Source: Streptomyces sp. NBC_01471
GTDB lineage: Bacteria > Actinomycetota > Actinomycetes > Streptomycetales > Streptomycetaceae
Reading direction: 5' to 3'
Assembly (NCBI RefSeq): GCF_041438865.1
Contig: NZ_CP109450.1
Coordinates: forward strand, 5,086,501 to 5,150,500
DNA: 64,000 nt
Below the pieces are notes generated by a model. The model was not told where the DNA came from, ran no database searches, and saw nothing but the letters and a program-made list of their open reading frames with translations. The translations under genes were made by a program, and so were the position numbers. Positions 24,478-33,040 of the stretch are shown piece by piece. Each line of letters begins with the position of its first letter. The stretch's first letter is position 1.

Positions 24478-26001
24478 ATGCATGCAGCACACGGTGTCAG
24501 CAGGCGCACCTTGCTGGCGTCCGCCCCGGCCCTGGCCGCCGGCCTGCGGCTCGCCCCGCGGGCCGCGGCGGCGGCGCCGTTTCCTCAGCCGCCCCTGATC
24601 CGTTCGAAGAACGGCGTCCTGTCGGCCACCCTGCGGGTCGCCTTCACCCGTGGCGTGCTCCCCGGGGTCGGCAACGTCAACCTCCGGCTCTACAACGGGC
24701 ATGTCAATGGGCCGACGCTGCGCCTGGGGCCGGGCGAGCTGCTCGACCTCACCCACATCAACAACCTGCCGCCCAATCCCGACCAGGAGTCCCACGGCGA
24801 CCACAACATCCCGCACAAGTTCAACTCGTTCAATGTGCACACCCACGGCCTCCATGTGTCACCGGCCGGGAACGCCGACAACGTCTTCCGTGAATTCGCC
24901 CCCTACGATCCGGCCCACGGCCTGACCACGCGGAGCTACGTCAGCCGGATCGAGATTCCCGCCGACCACGAGGGCGGCACGTTCTGGTACCACCCCCATG
25001 TGCACGGCTCGGCCGCCGTGCAACTCTCCGGCGGCCTGATGGGCGCGCTGATCGTGGAAGGCAGGATCGACCGGGTCCCCGAGATCTCCGCGGCGCGGGA
25101 TGTCGTGATGTGCGTCGGCGAGCTCAAGCTGTCCAAGGGCCAGGTCCCCGATCTGCGCGCCGAGGACGACCTGAGTTCGCTGCCGTCGACCTTCGTCGTG
25201 AACGGCAACTACCGGCCCGTACACCGGCTGCGCGTCGGCGAGGTGCAACGCTGGCGGCTGATCAACGCATCCGCGTTCACCGTCCTGCCGGTCGAGCTGG
25301 AGGGACACACCCTGCACCAGATCGCCATGGACGGGATCGCCTTCACCCGGCCCGTCGAGCGCGACCGCGTCACCCTGGCCATGGGGAACCGCGCCGACGT
25401 CCTGGTCAGGGCGGAGCGGCCCGGCACCTACCGGATCATGGCGGGCAGCACGCTCCTGGCCACCGTCGTCGTGGTCGACGGGCCCGCGACGAGGATGGAA
25501 CTTCCCGCCGAACTGCCGGGCCCCACGCCGTTCATCGACCCGGGCGAGGTGGTGCGCCGCCGCTCCCTGACCTTCCACAGCGACACGGACGCCTTCCCCG
25601 GGCAGCGGTTCACCCACGCGTTCCGCATCACCGGTGACGGAGCGACGCCCGCCACGCACGATCCGGCCGACCCCGCCGATCCCACGTACGGGCGGTTCGA
25701 CCCTTCGTACGTCAACCACACCCTGCGGCTCGGCGACACCGAGGAGTGGACTCTCCACAACGACTCGGCCGGCCACTCCAACCACCCGTTCCACCTGCAC
25801 ACCAATCACTTCCTGGTCACCGCAGTCGACGGACGCCCGCTGGACACGCCGGTCTGGCAGGACACCATCGGCATCAACCGCGCCGGTTCGGTGACCCTGC
25901 GCGTCCGCTTCAAGGACTTCGCGGGCCGGGCCCTCGTGCACTGCCATCACCTTCAGCACGAGGACAGGGGCATGATGCAGCTCGTCGACTACGTCCGTTG
26001 A
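24478..26001 (+). CDS. Secreted multicopper oxidase
   Basis: A 507-aa three-cupredoxin oxidase. The N-terminal SRRTLLASAPALAAG is a Tat signal with twin Arg, as expected for a folded, metal-loaded export. Trinuclear-site motifs HTHGLH (121-126) and WYHPHVHG (170-177) are present. The C-terminal domain has HSNHPFHLHTNHF and HCHHLQHEDRGMM, with T1 copper ligands Cys489, His494 and axial Met499. It oxidises phenols, bilirubin-like compounds or metal ions using oxygen; the substrate is not predictable. GGAGG lies 9 bases before ATG 24478. It splits the ABC exporter operon. Confidence 0.92.
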   Translation: MHAAHGVSRRTLLASAPALAAGLRLAPRAAAAAPFPQPPLIRSKNGVLSATLRVAFTRGVLPGVGNVNLRLYNGHVNGPTLRLGPGELLDLTHINNLPPNPDQESHGDHNIPHKFNSFNVHTHGLHVSPAGNADNVFREFAPYDPAHGLTTRSYVSRIEIPADHEGGTFWYHPHVHGSAAVQLSGGLMGALIVEGRIDRVPEISAARDVVMCVGELKLSKGQVPDLRAEDDLSSLPSTFVVNGNYRPVHRLRVGEVQRWRLINASAFTVLPVELEGHTLHQIAMDGIAFTRPVERDRVTLAMGNRADVLVRAERPGTYRIMAGSTLLATVVVVDGPATRMELPAELPGPTPFIDPGEVVRRRSLTFHSDTDAFPGQRFTHAFRITGDGATPATHDPADPADPTYGRFDPSYVNHTLRLGDTEEWTLHNDSAGHSNHPFHLHTNHFLVTAVDGRPLDTPVWQDTIGINRAGSVTLRVRFKDFAGRALVHCHHLQHEDRGMMQLVDYVR

Positions 26002-26104
26002 CGGTGCGCCGACCACGTCCGTGCCATGCCCCGCCGGACGGTGCCCGGCGGTCTGCGAAATCCGCTCGCTGCGCGAGGACGGCCGTTGATACGCTCGCCG
26101 ACTC

Positions 26105-26824
26105 ATGGAAGCGAACGCGGCGCACGAGATGATCACCGTTCCGGCGGGGCGGGTGACGCTGTCGGACCGGCGGACCCGGCGCAGTTGGCCGGTCGAGGTG
26201 GCCGCCTTCAAGCTCGCCCCCCAGCCGGTCACCCAGGCGCGGTACGCACAGGTCACCGGCGCGTGGCCGAGCACAGCGACAGGCGACCGGCTGCCCGTCG
26301 AGGGCGTTTCGTGGGGGGACGCGGTCCGGTACTGCAACGCCCTGTCGCGGCGCGAGGGGCTGGCACCCGCGTACCGCATCCCCGGCGAAGGCGATGGAGA
26401 CCACGCAGGCGACGGCGCGGGGGAGCGGGCCGCCGCCGAGGGGACCGAGTGGGACCCGTCCGCCGACGGGTACCGGCTGCCGACCGAGGCCGAGTGGGAG
26501 TACGCCTGCCGGGCCGGCACGGAGGGGCCCCGGTACGGGCCGCTCGACGAGATCGCCTGGCAGCGCGGCAACGCGCAGGACCGGATCCACGAGGTGGGGG
26601 GCAAGCGCCCCAACGCGTGGGGTCTGCACGACATGCTGGGCAACGTCTGGGAGTGGTGCTGGGACCTCTACGACCCCGAGGTCTACGGCACCTACCGGGT
26701 GCTCCGGGGCGCCGGATGGTTCGACGAGGAGTGGAGCTGCCGGGCCTCGGTGCGCCGCCGCAGCCACCCGACGTTCCGGATCGACGACGTGGGGTTCCGC
26801 GTCGCGCGCTCCGTCCCACGGTGA
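26105..26824 (+). CDS. SUMF1/FGE-fold protein (EgtB/PvdO-like), not a standard FGE
   Basis: A 239-aa formylglycine-generating-enzyme fold: MITVPAGRVTLSD start, PQPVTQARYAQVTG, PVEGVSWGDAVRYCNALSRREG, YRLPTEAEWEYACRAGT, WGLHDMLGNVWEWCWDLY and VLRGAGWFDEEWSCRASVRRRSHP ending in DDVGFRVAR. True FGE copper sites use two Cys spaced CxxxxC in this last segment; only one is present, so sulfatase activation is unlikely. An acidic/Ala-rich insert occupies ~96-116. It lies between the oxidase and the ABC ATPase, 65 bases before the latter. Confidence 0.82.
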   Translation: MEANAAHEMITVPAGRVTLSDRRTRRSWPVEVAAFKLAPQPVTQARYAQVTGAWPSTATGDRLPVEGVSWGDAVRYCNALSRREGLAPAYRIPGEGDGDHAGDGAGERAAAEGTEWDPSADGYRLPTEAEWEYACRAGTEGPRYGPLDEIAWQRGNAQDRIHEVGGKRPNAWGLHDMLGNVWEWCWDLYDPEVYGTYRVLRGAGWFDEEWSCRASVRRRSHPTFRIDDVGFRVARSVPR

Positions 26825-26888
26825 AGGCGCGGTCGGCGAGGATCGCGCAGCGGACGAACGCTCTGCGTACGAAGGGAGTTGGCCTGCC

Positions 26889-27860
26889 ATGAACGTGAAC
26901 GACGACTTCATCGAACTCGAAGCTCTGGAGAAGGTCTTCGACGTCCACCGCAAGTCCGGCTTTCTGCGCCGGGAGAAGCACCAGGTCCGCGCCGTCGACG
27001 GCATCAGCTTCCGGGTCGCCCGGGGCGAGATGGTCGGCTACATCGGGCCGAACGGTGCGGGCAAGTCCACCACCATCAAGATGCTCACCGGCATCCTCAC
27101 CCCCAGCGCGGGCCGCATCCGCGTCGCGGGTCTCGACCCCTCCCGTGAGCGGACGAAGCTCGCGCAGCGCATCGGCGTGGTCTTCGGCCAGCGCACCACC
27201 CTCTGGTGGGACCTGCCGCTGCGCGACTCGTACCGGCTGGCCCACCGGATGTACCGCATCCCCGACGCGCGCTTCCGCGAGAACCTGGACCGCTGTGTCG
27301 AACTGCTCGACCTGGCCGAGCTGTTGGAGGTCCCGGTACGTCAGCTCTCGCTCGGCCAGCGGATGCGCGGCGACATCGCGGCGGCGCTGCTGCACGACCC
27401 GGAAGTCCTCTATCTGGACGAGCCGACGATCGGGCTCGACGTCATCTCCAAGGCCAAGGTCCGCGGCTTCCTGCGGGATCTGAACGCCGAGCACGGCACC
27501 ACCGTCCTGCTCACCACGCACGATCTGACCGACATCGAGCAGCTCTGCAAGCGGGTGATGGTGATCGACCACGGCCGGCTGATGTACGACGGCGCGCAGG
27601 CGGGGCTGCACGAGGTGGGCGAGAGCGAGCGGACCCTGGTGGTGGATCTGGAGCGGGAACTGCCGCCGATCGACATTCCGTCGGCCCGCAACGTCCGGGT
27701 GGAGGGGCCCCGCCAGTGGCTGGCCTTCCCGGCGTCGGCCTCGGCCGCCCCGCTCGTCGCGGCCGTCGCCGCCGCGTACCCGCTGGTCGACCTCGCGGTA
27801 CGGGAGCCCGACATCGAGGCCGTCATCGCGAAGATGTACGCGGACCGCAGCTACCAGTAG
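26889..27860 (+). CDS. ABC-2 exporter ATP-binding protein (COG4586-like)
   Basis: A 323-aa ATPase. Walker A GPNGAGKST, a Q-loop in VVFGQRTTLWWDLP, the signature LSLGQRMRGD, Walker B LYLDEPTIGLD, and the H-loop LTTHDLTDIEQL are all intact. The FGQRTTLWWDLP wording and the long regulatory C-terminus are characteristic of the group that works with the two permease families at 22442-24038, so these three genes should form one exporter despite the 2.85-kb gap. GGAGTTGGCC precedes ATG 26889. Confidence 0.92.
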   Translation: MNVNDDFIELEALEKVFDVHRKSGFLRREKHQVRAVDGISFRVARGEMVGYIGPNGAGKSTTIKMLTGILTPSAGRIRVAGLDPSRERTKLAQRIGVVFGQRTTLWWDLPLRDSYRLAHRMYRIPDARFRENLDRCVELLDLAELLEVPVRQLSLGQRMRGDIAAALLHDPEVLYLDEPTIGLDVISKAKVRGFLRDLNAEHGTTVLLTTHDLTDIEQLCKRVMVIDHGRLMYDGAQAGLHEVGESERTLVVDLERELPPIDIPSARNVRVEGPRQWLAFPASASAAPLVAAVAAAYPLVDLAVREPDIEAVIAKMYADRSYQ

Positions 27861-27928
27861 TCCCGGCCGGGGACTACCGCGGTCGCGCGGCAGGGCAGAC
27901 TTTCAGGCACCGGGCTCAGGCACCGGCC

Positions 27929-29146
27929 TCAGGCGCTGGCCGGGGCGGACTTGGTCAGTGCGTCCAGGTCCAGGGTCATCGCCATCCGGCGGTAACCGGC
28001 GTCGCTCGGGTGCAGGTGGTCGCCGGAGTCGAACTGCGGCCGGAGCCTGCTCGGCGCGTACGGGTCGCGCAGGGCCTTGTCGAAGTCGACCACCGAGTCG
28101 TAGACACCGCCCGCCCTGATGGTCGCGTTGACCTCCTGGCGTACGGTCTCCAGCTGCGGGGTCACCCCCAGATGGCCGCCGAACGGCATCAGCGTCGACC
28201 CGACCACGTGCAGCCCCCGCGCCCGCGCCTCCTGGGCCAGCTTGCGCAGACCGTCGGTGATCTGCCGCGCGCTCACGTTGTGCGGCAGGCGCAGGATGTC
28301 GTTGATGCCCAGTTCGATGACCACCGACTTCGCCCCGGACCGCGCGAGCACATCCCGGTCGAAGCGGTCGAGGCCGCTCTGCCCCTTGCCGGCGAGCAGG
28401 ACGCGGTTGCCGCTGATGCCTTCGTTCAGCACCCCGTAGTGGCCGTCGAGCCGCGCGGCCAGCACGTCGGTCCAGCGCTGGTTGGTGTCCGCGGTGGAGG
28501 TGATGCCGTCGGTGATCGAGTCGCCGAAGACCACGACCGAGCCGCGGGCCTCGTGGGTGAGGACGTCCACGGCGGTGAGGTAGCGCCAGTAGGGCGTCTC
28601 GACGGTGTGGCCGCCGAGGCTGGCGTACGAGACCTGCCGGGCGTGCGGGTGGTACGTGACCGGGCCGCTCGGCGACGGGGTGGTGAAGGTGACCGTCACA
28701 TTGCCGTTGCTGGGGACCTGGATGCGGGCCGCGTCGCTGATCGTCTGGCCGCCGGCCGGGATCGTGACGTAGTGGCGTCCGTCGAACGTCACCGCCTGGA
28801 CCGAGCCGTCGGCCGCCACGGACGCCTCGGTGACCTTCAGCGGCTGGGTGCCGAAGAGGTTGGAGAGGGTGATCCGGGTGAGCGAGCCGCCGATGCTGGT
28901 GTGCACGACGTTACGGATGGTGCTCCCGGGGAGTCCGTTCGGCGTACCGGGCTCGGGCCCGACGGGCGCCGCCGACCAGGTGCCCGTCCAGTTGCCGGAC
29001 GCGGGCACCCCCGAGGAGACCCGCGACGGGGCCCCGGCGGAGACCGTCGTGGCCGGGGATTTCACCATGGCGAAGATGCCAACGGAAACGAGCGTCACCA
29101 CTGCCGCAAGGGTGGCGAGCAGGGCGTAACCACGGCGCCTGGTCAT
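27929..29146 (-). CDS. Secreted SGNH/GDSL hydrolase
   Basis: A 405-aa protein with an N-terminal signal/anchor (RRRGYALLATLAAVVTLVSVGIFA). Catalytic blocks: VVFGDSITDGI (nucleophile Ser), NEGISGNRVL (Gly), ELGINDIL (Asn) and SGDHLHPSDAGY (Asp-His). Upstream of the hydrolase domain is a ~150-aa beta domain (WTGTWSAAPVGPEPG, VHTSIGGSLTRITLSNLFGTQPL) standard for the large actinomycete GDSL lipases/esterases. ATG 29146 gives the signal peptide directly. The alternative 29206 adds 20 residues. Confidence 0.9.
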   Translation of the reverse strand: MTRRRGYALLATLAAVVTLVSVGIFAMVKSPATTVSAGAPSRVSSGVPASGNWTGTWSAAPVGPEPGTPNGLPGSTIRNVVHTSIGGSLTRITLSNLFGTQPLKVTEASVAADGSVQAVTFDGRHYVTIPAGGQTISDAARIQVPSNGNVTVTFTTPSPSGPVTYHPHARQVSYASLGGHTVETPYWRYLTAVDVLTHEARGSVVVFGDSITDGITSTADTNQRWTDVLAARLDGHYGVLNEGISGNRVLLAGKGQSGLDRFDRDVLARSGAKSVVIELGINDILRLPHNVSARQITDGLRKLAQEARARGLHVVGSTLMPFGGHLGVTPQLETVRQEVNATIRAGGVYDSVVDFDKALRDPYAPSRLRPQFDSGDHLHPSDAGYRRMAMTLDLDALTKSAPASA

Positions 29147-29205
29147 GGGCGGTCTTTCTCCTCGGGAACTCGACGCGCGTCCCAGGAGTAGCTCAGGCAG
29201 GGACA

Positions 29206-30597
29206 ATGCGTACGGGGGCGGTACAGGTGCAGAAACGGGCGGAGCAGGCGGAGCTGATGGAACGTACGGGCAGGGACACGGAAGCCGGGGCCGGACCTGG
29301 GACGGAAGGCGTCACAGGCACCGCGCCGCTGGGCTCCGTTGCCTACAGCGCGGCCGATGAGGAGAAGCGGCGCGGGGTCCGCCGTATGAAGACGACGGCC
29401 ACCGGACTTCTGCTCCTGGTCGCTCTCATTTTCGTACTCGCCACTTGGGCTTCGCACACCGGGGCCGGGTCGTGGGCCGGGTATGTCGCCGCGGCGGCTG
29501 AGGCGGGCATGGTGGGCGCGCTGGCCGACTGGTTCGCCGTGACGGCACTGTTCCGCCGACCACTTGGCCTCCCCATTCCTCATACCGCGATCATCCCCAA
29601 CAAGAAAGACCAGCTTGGGGAGTCACTTGGTTCCTTTGTTGGGGAAAATTTTCTGTCGGAATCTGTCGTACGGGCCAGATTGCGGGCCGTGGGCATCGGC
29701 GGACGGCTCGGATCCTGGCTCGCCGAGCCCGAACACGCCGATCGGGTGACGGCGGAGCTGTCGACGGCGCTGCGCGGCGCGCTGACCGTGCTGCGCGACT
29801 CGGACGTCCAGGCGGTGGTCGGTGAGGCGATCACCCGCCGCGCGGAGGCCGCGGAGGTCGCCCCCGGCATCGGGAAGATGCTGGAGAAGGTCGTCTCCGA
29901 CGGCGGGCACCGCCGGGTCGTCGACCTGGTCTGTGTCCGGGCCCACGACTGGCTGACCGTCCACTCGGACTCGGTGATGGACGCCGTGCAGGGCGGCGCG
30001 CCGGGGTGGACGCCGCGGTTCGTGGACAAGAAGATCGGCGACCGCGTCTACAAGGAGCTGCTGCGCTTCATCACGGAGATGCGCGACATGCCCGAGCACC
30101 CGGCGCGCGGCGCCCTCGACCGTTTCCTGGTGGACTTCGCGTCCGACCTCCAGTCGGACACGGACACCCGGGCGCGGGTCGAGCGCCTCAAGTCGGATCT
30201 GGTGGGCCGCTCCGAGGTGCAGGACGTCATCGCCTCGGCGTGGTCCTCGGTACGCACCATGATCATCTCGGCGGCGGAGGACGAGCAGAGCGAACTGCGA
30301 CTGCGCGCCCGCGCCTCGCTGCTGTCCCTGGGCGCCCGGCTGGCGACCGACGGCCGCCTCCAGCAGAAGCTGGAGGGGTGGCTGGAGGACGCGGCGGTGT
30401 ACGTGGTGACGACGTACCGCGGCGAGATCACGTCGCTCATCTCGGACACGGTGGCGGGCTGGGACGGCGAGCAGACCTCCCGCAAGATCGAGGCGCACAT
30501 CGGCCGTGATCTTCAGTTCATCAGGATCAACGGCACGGTCGTCGGCGCGCTCGCGGGCCTGGCGATCTACGCGGTGTCGCACGCGCTGGGGGCGTAG
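29206..30597 (+). CDS. DUF445 family membrane protein
   Basis: A 463-aa protein (446 if started at ATG 29257). After a flexible N-terminus come a membrane helix (TTATGLLLLVALIFVLATW), then GYVAAAAEAGMVGALADWFAVTALFRRPLGLPIPHTAIIPNKKDQLGESLGSFVGENFL, the DUF445 signature. A long helical middle follows, and a closing helix (RINGTVVGALAGLAIYAVSHALG) that gives the typical hairpin topology. The role is unknown; a link to envelope integrity is suspected. It is divergent from the GDSL gene. Confidence 0.88.
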   Translation: MRTGAVQVQKRAEQAELMERTGRDTEAGAGPGTEGVTGTAPLGSVAYSAADEEKRRGVRRMKTTATGLLLLVALIFVLATWASHTGAGSWAGYVAAAAEAGMVGALADWFAVTALFRRPLGLPIPHTAIIPNKKDQLGESLGSFVGENFLSESVVRARLRAVGIGGRLGSWLAEPEHADRVTAELSTALRGALTVLRDSDVQAVVGEAITRRAEAAEVAPGIGKMLEKVVSDGGHRRVVDLVCVRAHDWLTVHSDSVMDAVQGGAPGWTPRFVDKKIGDRVYKELLRFITEMRDMPEHPARGALDRFLVDFASDLQSDTDTRARVERLKSDLVGRSEVQDVIASAWSSVRTMIISAAEDEQSELRLRARASLLSLGARLATDGRLQQKLEGWLEDAAVYVVTTYRGEITSLISDTVAGWDGEQTSRKIEAHIGRDLQFIRINGTVVGALAGLAIYAVSHALGA

Positions 30598-30626
30598 CCC
30601 GCCCGGCCCGACCCAGGCAAAAGCCC

Positions 30627-30926
30627 CTACGCCCGGCGTGCGACCACGGTCGAGGCCACGGCGACGGCGCCTGCCACCGAGAACACGGCGGGCCAGGCGC
30701 CGATCCTCTTCGCGAGCGGATGGGACCCGCCGAACGCGGCGAGGTAGACACCGGTGAGCGCGGCGGCCTTGGCCGTACCGGCCTCCTGCTGCCACTGCCG
30801 GGCGGCGACCGCGCCGGCGGCGGCGAGCGCCACACCCCCGAGAGGACGCTTCCTGGTCCAGCGGGCCACGGCGAAACCGCCGACGAGACCGGTGGCTGCC
30901 ACGGCTGCTGCGGGAATCTTTGCCAT
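30627..30926 (-). CDS. Small conserved membrane protein
   Basis: A 99-aa protein starting MAKIPAAAVAATGLVGGFAVARWTRKRPLGG. Two or three hydrophobic helices (AAVAATGLVGGFAVA, AALTGVYLAAFGG, WPAVFSVAGAVAVASTVV) flank short basic loops. No known motif. The stop is nearly end-to-end with DUF445, with GGGCGTAG (30590-30597) and CTACGCCC (30627-30634) able to form a hairpin across both stops. Confidence 0.7.
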   Translation of the reverse strand: MAKIPAAAVAATGLVGGFAVARWTRKRPLGGVALAAAGAVAARQWQQEAGTAKAAALTGVYLAAFGGSHPLAKRIGAWPAVFSVAGAVAVASTVVARRA

Positions 30927-31080
30927 GAGGACGAGGCTAACGGCGCGGGGATGCGGGGCGGTGGCGGGGTCGGGTGTCAGGGGGAGGTGCCGGGGTTCGG
31001 GCAGCTGTGGAGGACCGGCCCGGCCGGCCCCGGGCGCCCTCCCGAAAGCGCTGGAACGCACATGCTTCGGCCCTGGCCGC

Positions 31081-31740
31081 CTACCGGGCCGGTGCGGCCA
31101 CCGCACTGTACGTACGCCCGTCCGTGGTGTACTCCCCGAGCGGGCGCATGCCGAAGCCGTCCACATGGACACGCCACGACGCCCGGTTCTCGGCCTCGAT
31201 GAAGGCGACCACGGCGTCGGCCCGCCCCGCGGCCGCCTCGACCGCCAGGTCGAACAGACCCCTGGCCACCCCGCGTCCCCGGCAGGCCGCGTCGACCACC
31301 ACCGGCCCGTACATCAGCCAGCGCCACGAGCTCAGCGGCCGCCCCTGCCAGTGCAAGGAGTCCTGGGCATCGAGCAGCGCCCGGACGGGTGGCGGCGGGC
31401 TGGACATCTGCTCGGGCGAGGAGAGAGCGAGGAGCCCCACCACGCGCGCCGCGTGACGGGGTGCGGATGAGCTGCCCGGCCCGCCGGGTTCGCCCGCATC
31501 GTGCGCGTCATCCGCGTCCGCCCTGTCGTCCGCGTCCGCCCTGTCGTCCGCGTCCGCCGTGTCATCCGCGACGAGGAGGCTTCCCGCCCGGGCCATCGCG
31601 CGCAGGGCGGCGACGTCGAAGTTGCCCTGCACGAAGCCCTGCTCGGAGCGCTGTCGCTCGGTGAGGGCGTCGCGGCGGTTGGCGGCGAAGAGCTCTGCCA
31701 TGGCGGGCGCATCGGCCTCGGTGGCATACCGGTAGTGCAT
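31081..31740 (-). CDS. GNAT-family N-acetyltransferase
   Basis: A 219-aa protein. N-terminal MHYRYATEADAPAMAELF and acetyl-CoA loop VVVDAACRGRGVARGLFDLAVEAAAG (R/Q-x-x-G-x-G/A) identify the fold. Then FIEAENRASWRVHVDGFGMRPLGEY gives the closing strands. Residues ~60-82 are an inserted acidic linker, ADADDRADADDRADADD, from an 18-bp tandem repeat, unusual inside the GNAT core. The acceptor substrate is unknown. Confidence 0.85.
   Translation of the reverse strand: MHYRYATEADAPAMAELFAANRRDALTERQRSEQGFVQGNFDVAALRAMARAGSLLVADDTADADDRADADDRADADDAHDAGEPGGPGSSSAPRHAARVVGLLALSSPEQMSSPPPPVRALLDAQDSLHWQGRPLSSWRWLMYGPVVVDAACRGRGVARGLFDLAVEAAAGRADAVVAFIEAENRASWRVHVDGFGMRPLGEYTTDGRTYSAVAAPAR
31512..31565. 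repeat. 18-bp tandem repeat (3 copies) inside the GNAT gene
   Basis: The unit CCGCGTCCGCCCTGTCGT is present twice exactly (31512-31529 and 31530-31547) and a third time with two changes (31548-31565). It encodes the six-residue ADADDR repeat on the minus strand. Confidence 0.9.
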
Positions 31741-31826
31741 GGTCCCGATGCTGCCACGGCCGGAGGCGCGGCGAAGAGGCGAGGTGGGCCGGTGCGGTGG
31801 TGGGAGGCGCTGCGCTGCGGCGGACG

Positions 31827-32774
31827 TCAGTCGTCGGCCGGCGCGCGGCGCTGCGGCGGTCGGTGTCTGCGGCGCTGGACCACCCCGTACGTCTCGTGGA
31901 GCGCCACGGTCGTGGCGTCGAAGGAGCGCTGGGCGACGCCGACGAAAAGGCAGTCGACGACGGCCAGTTGGGCGATTCTGCTGACGGTCGCACCGGAGCG
32001 GAAAGGTGTCTCCCGGGCGCAGGTCGTCAGTACGAGGTCCGCGTTCTCGGCGAGGGTGGACCGCGGATCGTTGGTCAGGGCGATGGTGGTGGCGCCGCGT
32101 TCGGCGGCCGCCTGCAGGGGCTCCACGGTGTCCTCGGTCTCGCCGGAGTGGGAGATGGCCAGGACGACGTCCCCGGGCCTGAGCAGGGCGGCGGCGGTGA
32201 GGGCGGCGTGCCGATCGGTCCAGATGAACGCCATGTGGCCGATCCGGTGCAGCTTCTGGTGCATGTCCTGGCCGACGAAGGCGCTGGCACCCACGCCGAA
32301 GATGTCGATCCGCCGGGCCCCCGCCACGGCGTCCACCGCGCGGCCCAGTGTCCCGACGTCCAGCCCGGCCGCGGAGTCCTCCAGGGCGCGCACTTCGTTG
32401 TAGATGATCTTGCTGACGATCTCGTCGAGGGTGTCGGTCGCGCTGATGTCGGTGCCCGGCGCCGGGCGTTCGCCGCCGAGGGCGCGCTCACGGGCCGCGG
32501 CTGCGGCCAGCGCGAGGCGCAGCTGGGGGTAGCTGGCGATCCCCAGGGTCCGGCAGAAGCGCATGACCGTCGTCACCGAGGTGTTGGCCCGCTCGCCGAG
32601 CACGCCGATGGACAGTTCCGAGGCCTGTGCGGGGTCGGCCAGGACGGCCTCGGCCACGCGCCGTTCCGAAGGTGCCAGGGACGGCAGTGCGGCGCGGATG
32701 TGCGCCAGGGTGTCGGCTGAGGACGGATCCTCACCCGGGCGGGGCGATGTGCTCTGCGGTTCCTGGCGGGCCAT
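31827..32774 (-). CDS. MurR/RpiR-family transcriptional regulator
   Basis: A 315-aa regulator: an N-terminal RpiR helix-turn-helix (LAPSERRVAEAVLADPAQASELSIGVLGERANTSVTTVMRFCRTLG) and a C-terminal SIS sugar-phosphate domain (RRIDIFGVGASAFVGQDMHQKLHRIG, AISHSGETEDTVEPL, ALTNDPRSTLAENAD). SIS domains bind phosphosugars such as MurNAc-6-P. It is divergent from a sodium symporter followed by anmK, so it most likely controls amino-sugar uptake and salvage. The promoter and operator in between are visible (see the regulatory entry). Confidence 0.92.
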   Translation of the reverse strand: MARQEPQSTSPRPGEDPSSADTLAHIRAALPSLAPSERRVAEAVLADPAQASELSIGVLGERANTSVTTVMRFCRTLGIASYPQLRLALAAAAARERALGGERPAPGTDISATDTLDEIVSKIIYNEVRALEDSAAGLDVGTLGRAVDAVAGARRIDIFGVGASAFVGQDMHQKLHRIGHMAFIWTDRHAALTAAALLRPGDVVLAISHSGETEDTVEPLQAAAERGATTIALTNDPRSTLAENADLVLTTCARETPFRSGATVSRIAQLAVVDCLFVGVAQRSFDATTVALHETYGVVQRRRHRPPQRRAPADD

Positions 32775-32803
32775 GGGCCGTTCCTCCTCGGCGGGTGGAT
32801 GTC

Positions 32804-32895
32804 ACGTTAGCCACCCACCGATGGTGCGTCAAAAATTTACGTAGCAAATTTCTTTAAGTTACTTATTGACATGCGGAGTCTTGCCTTCCGATACT
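32804..32895. promoter_or_regulatory. Divergent promoters around an AAATTT-N7-AAATTT operator
   Basis: An AT-rich island in GC-rich DNA. Minus strand (regulator): -35 TTGACG (32827-32832), 17-base spacer, -10 TAACGT (32804-32809). Plus strand (symporter): -35 TTGACA (32866-32871), 18-base spacer, -10 GATACT (32890-32895). Between the two -35 boxes, AAATTT repeats at 32833-32838 and 32846-32851 (13-base period) form a probable RpiR operator able to block both promoters. Confidence 0.65.
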
Positions 32896-33040
32896 CGCTG
32901 CACCGGGATCCGCGCCGGTCACCGCCCTTCCGGCCGTCCCGTTGCCGTCCACCGTGGCGGATCCGGAGACACGAGTACGACAGTCACCCCACCGACCCCC
33001 ACCCGCCGGTGACATCACCGGCCCTCGCCTAGGAGTGAGC

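Noticed and set aside
26105..26824. Sulfatase-activating formylglycine-generating enzyme
   Set aside because: Only one Cys in the active segment and no sulfatase gene nearby.
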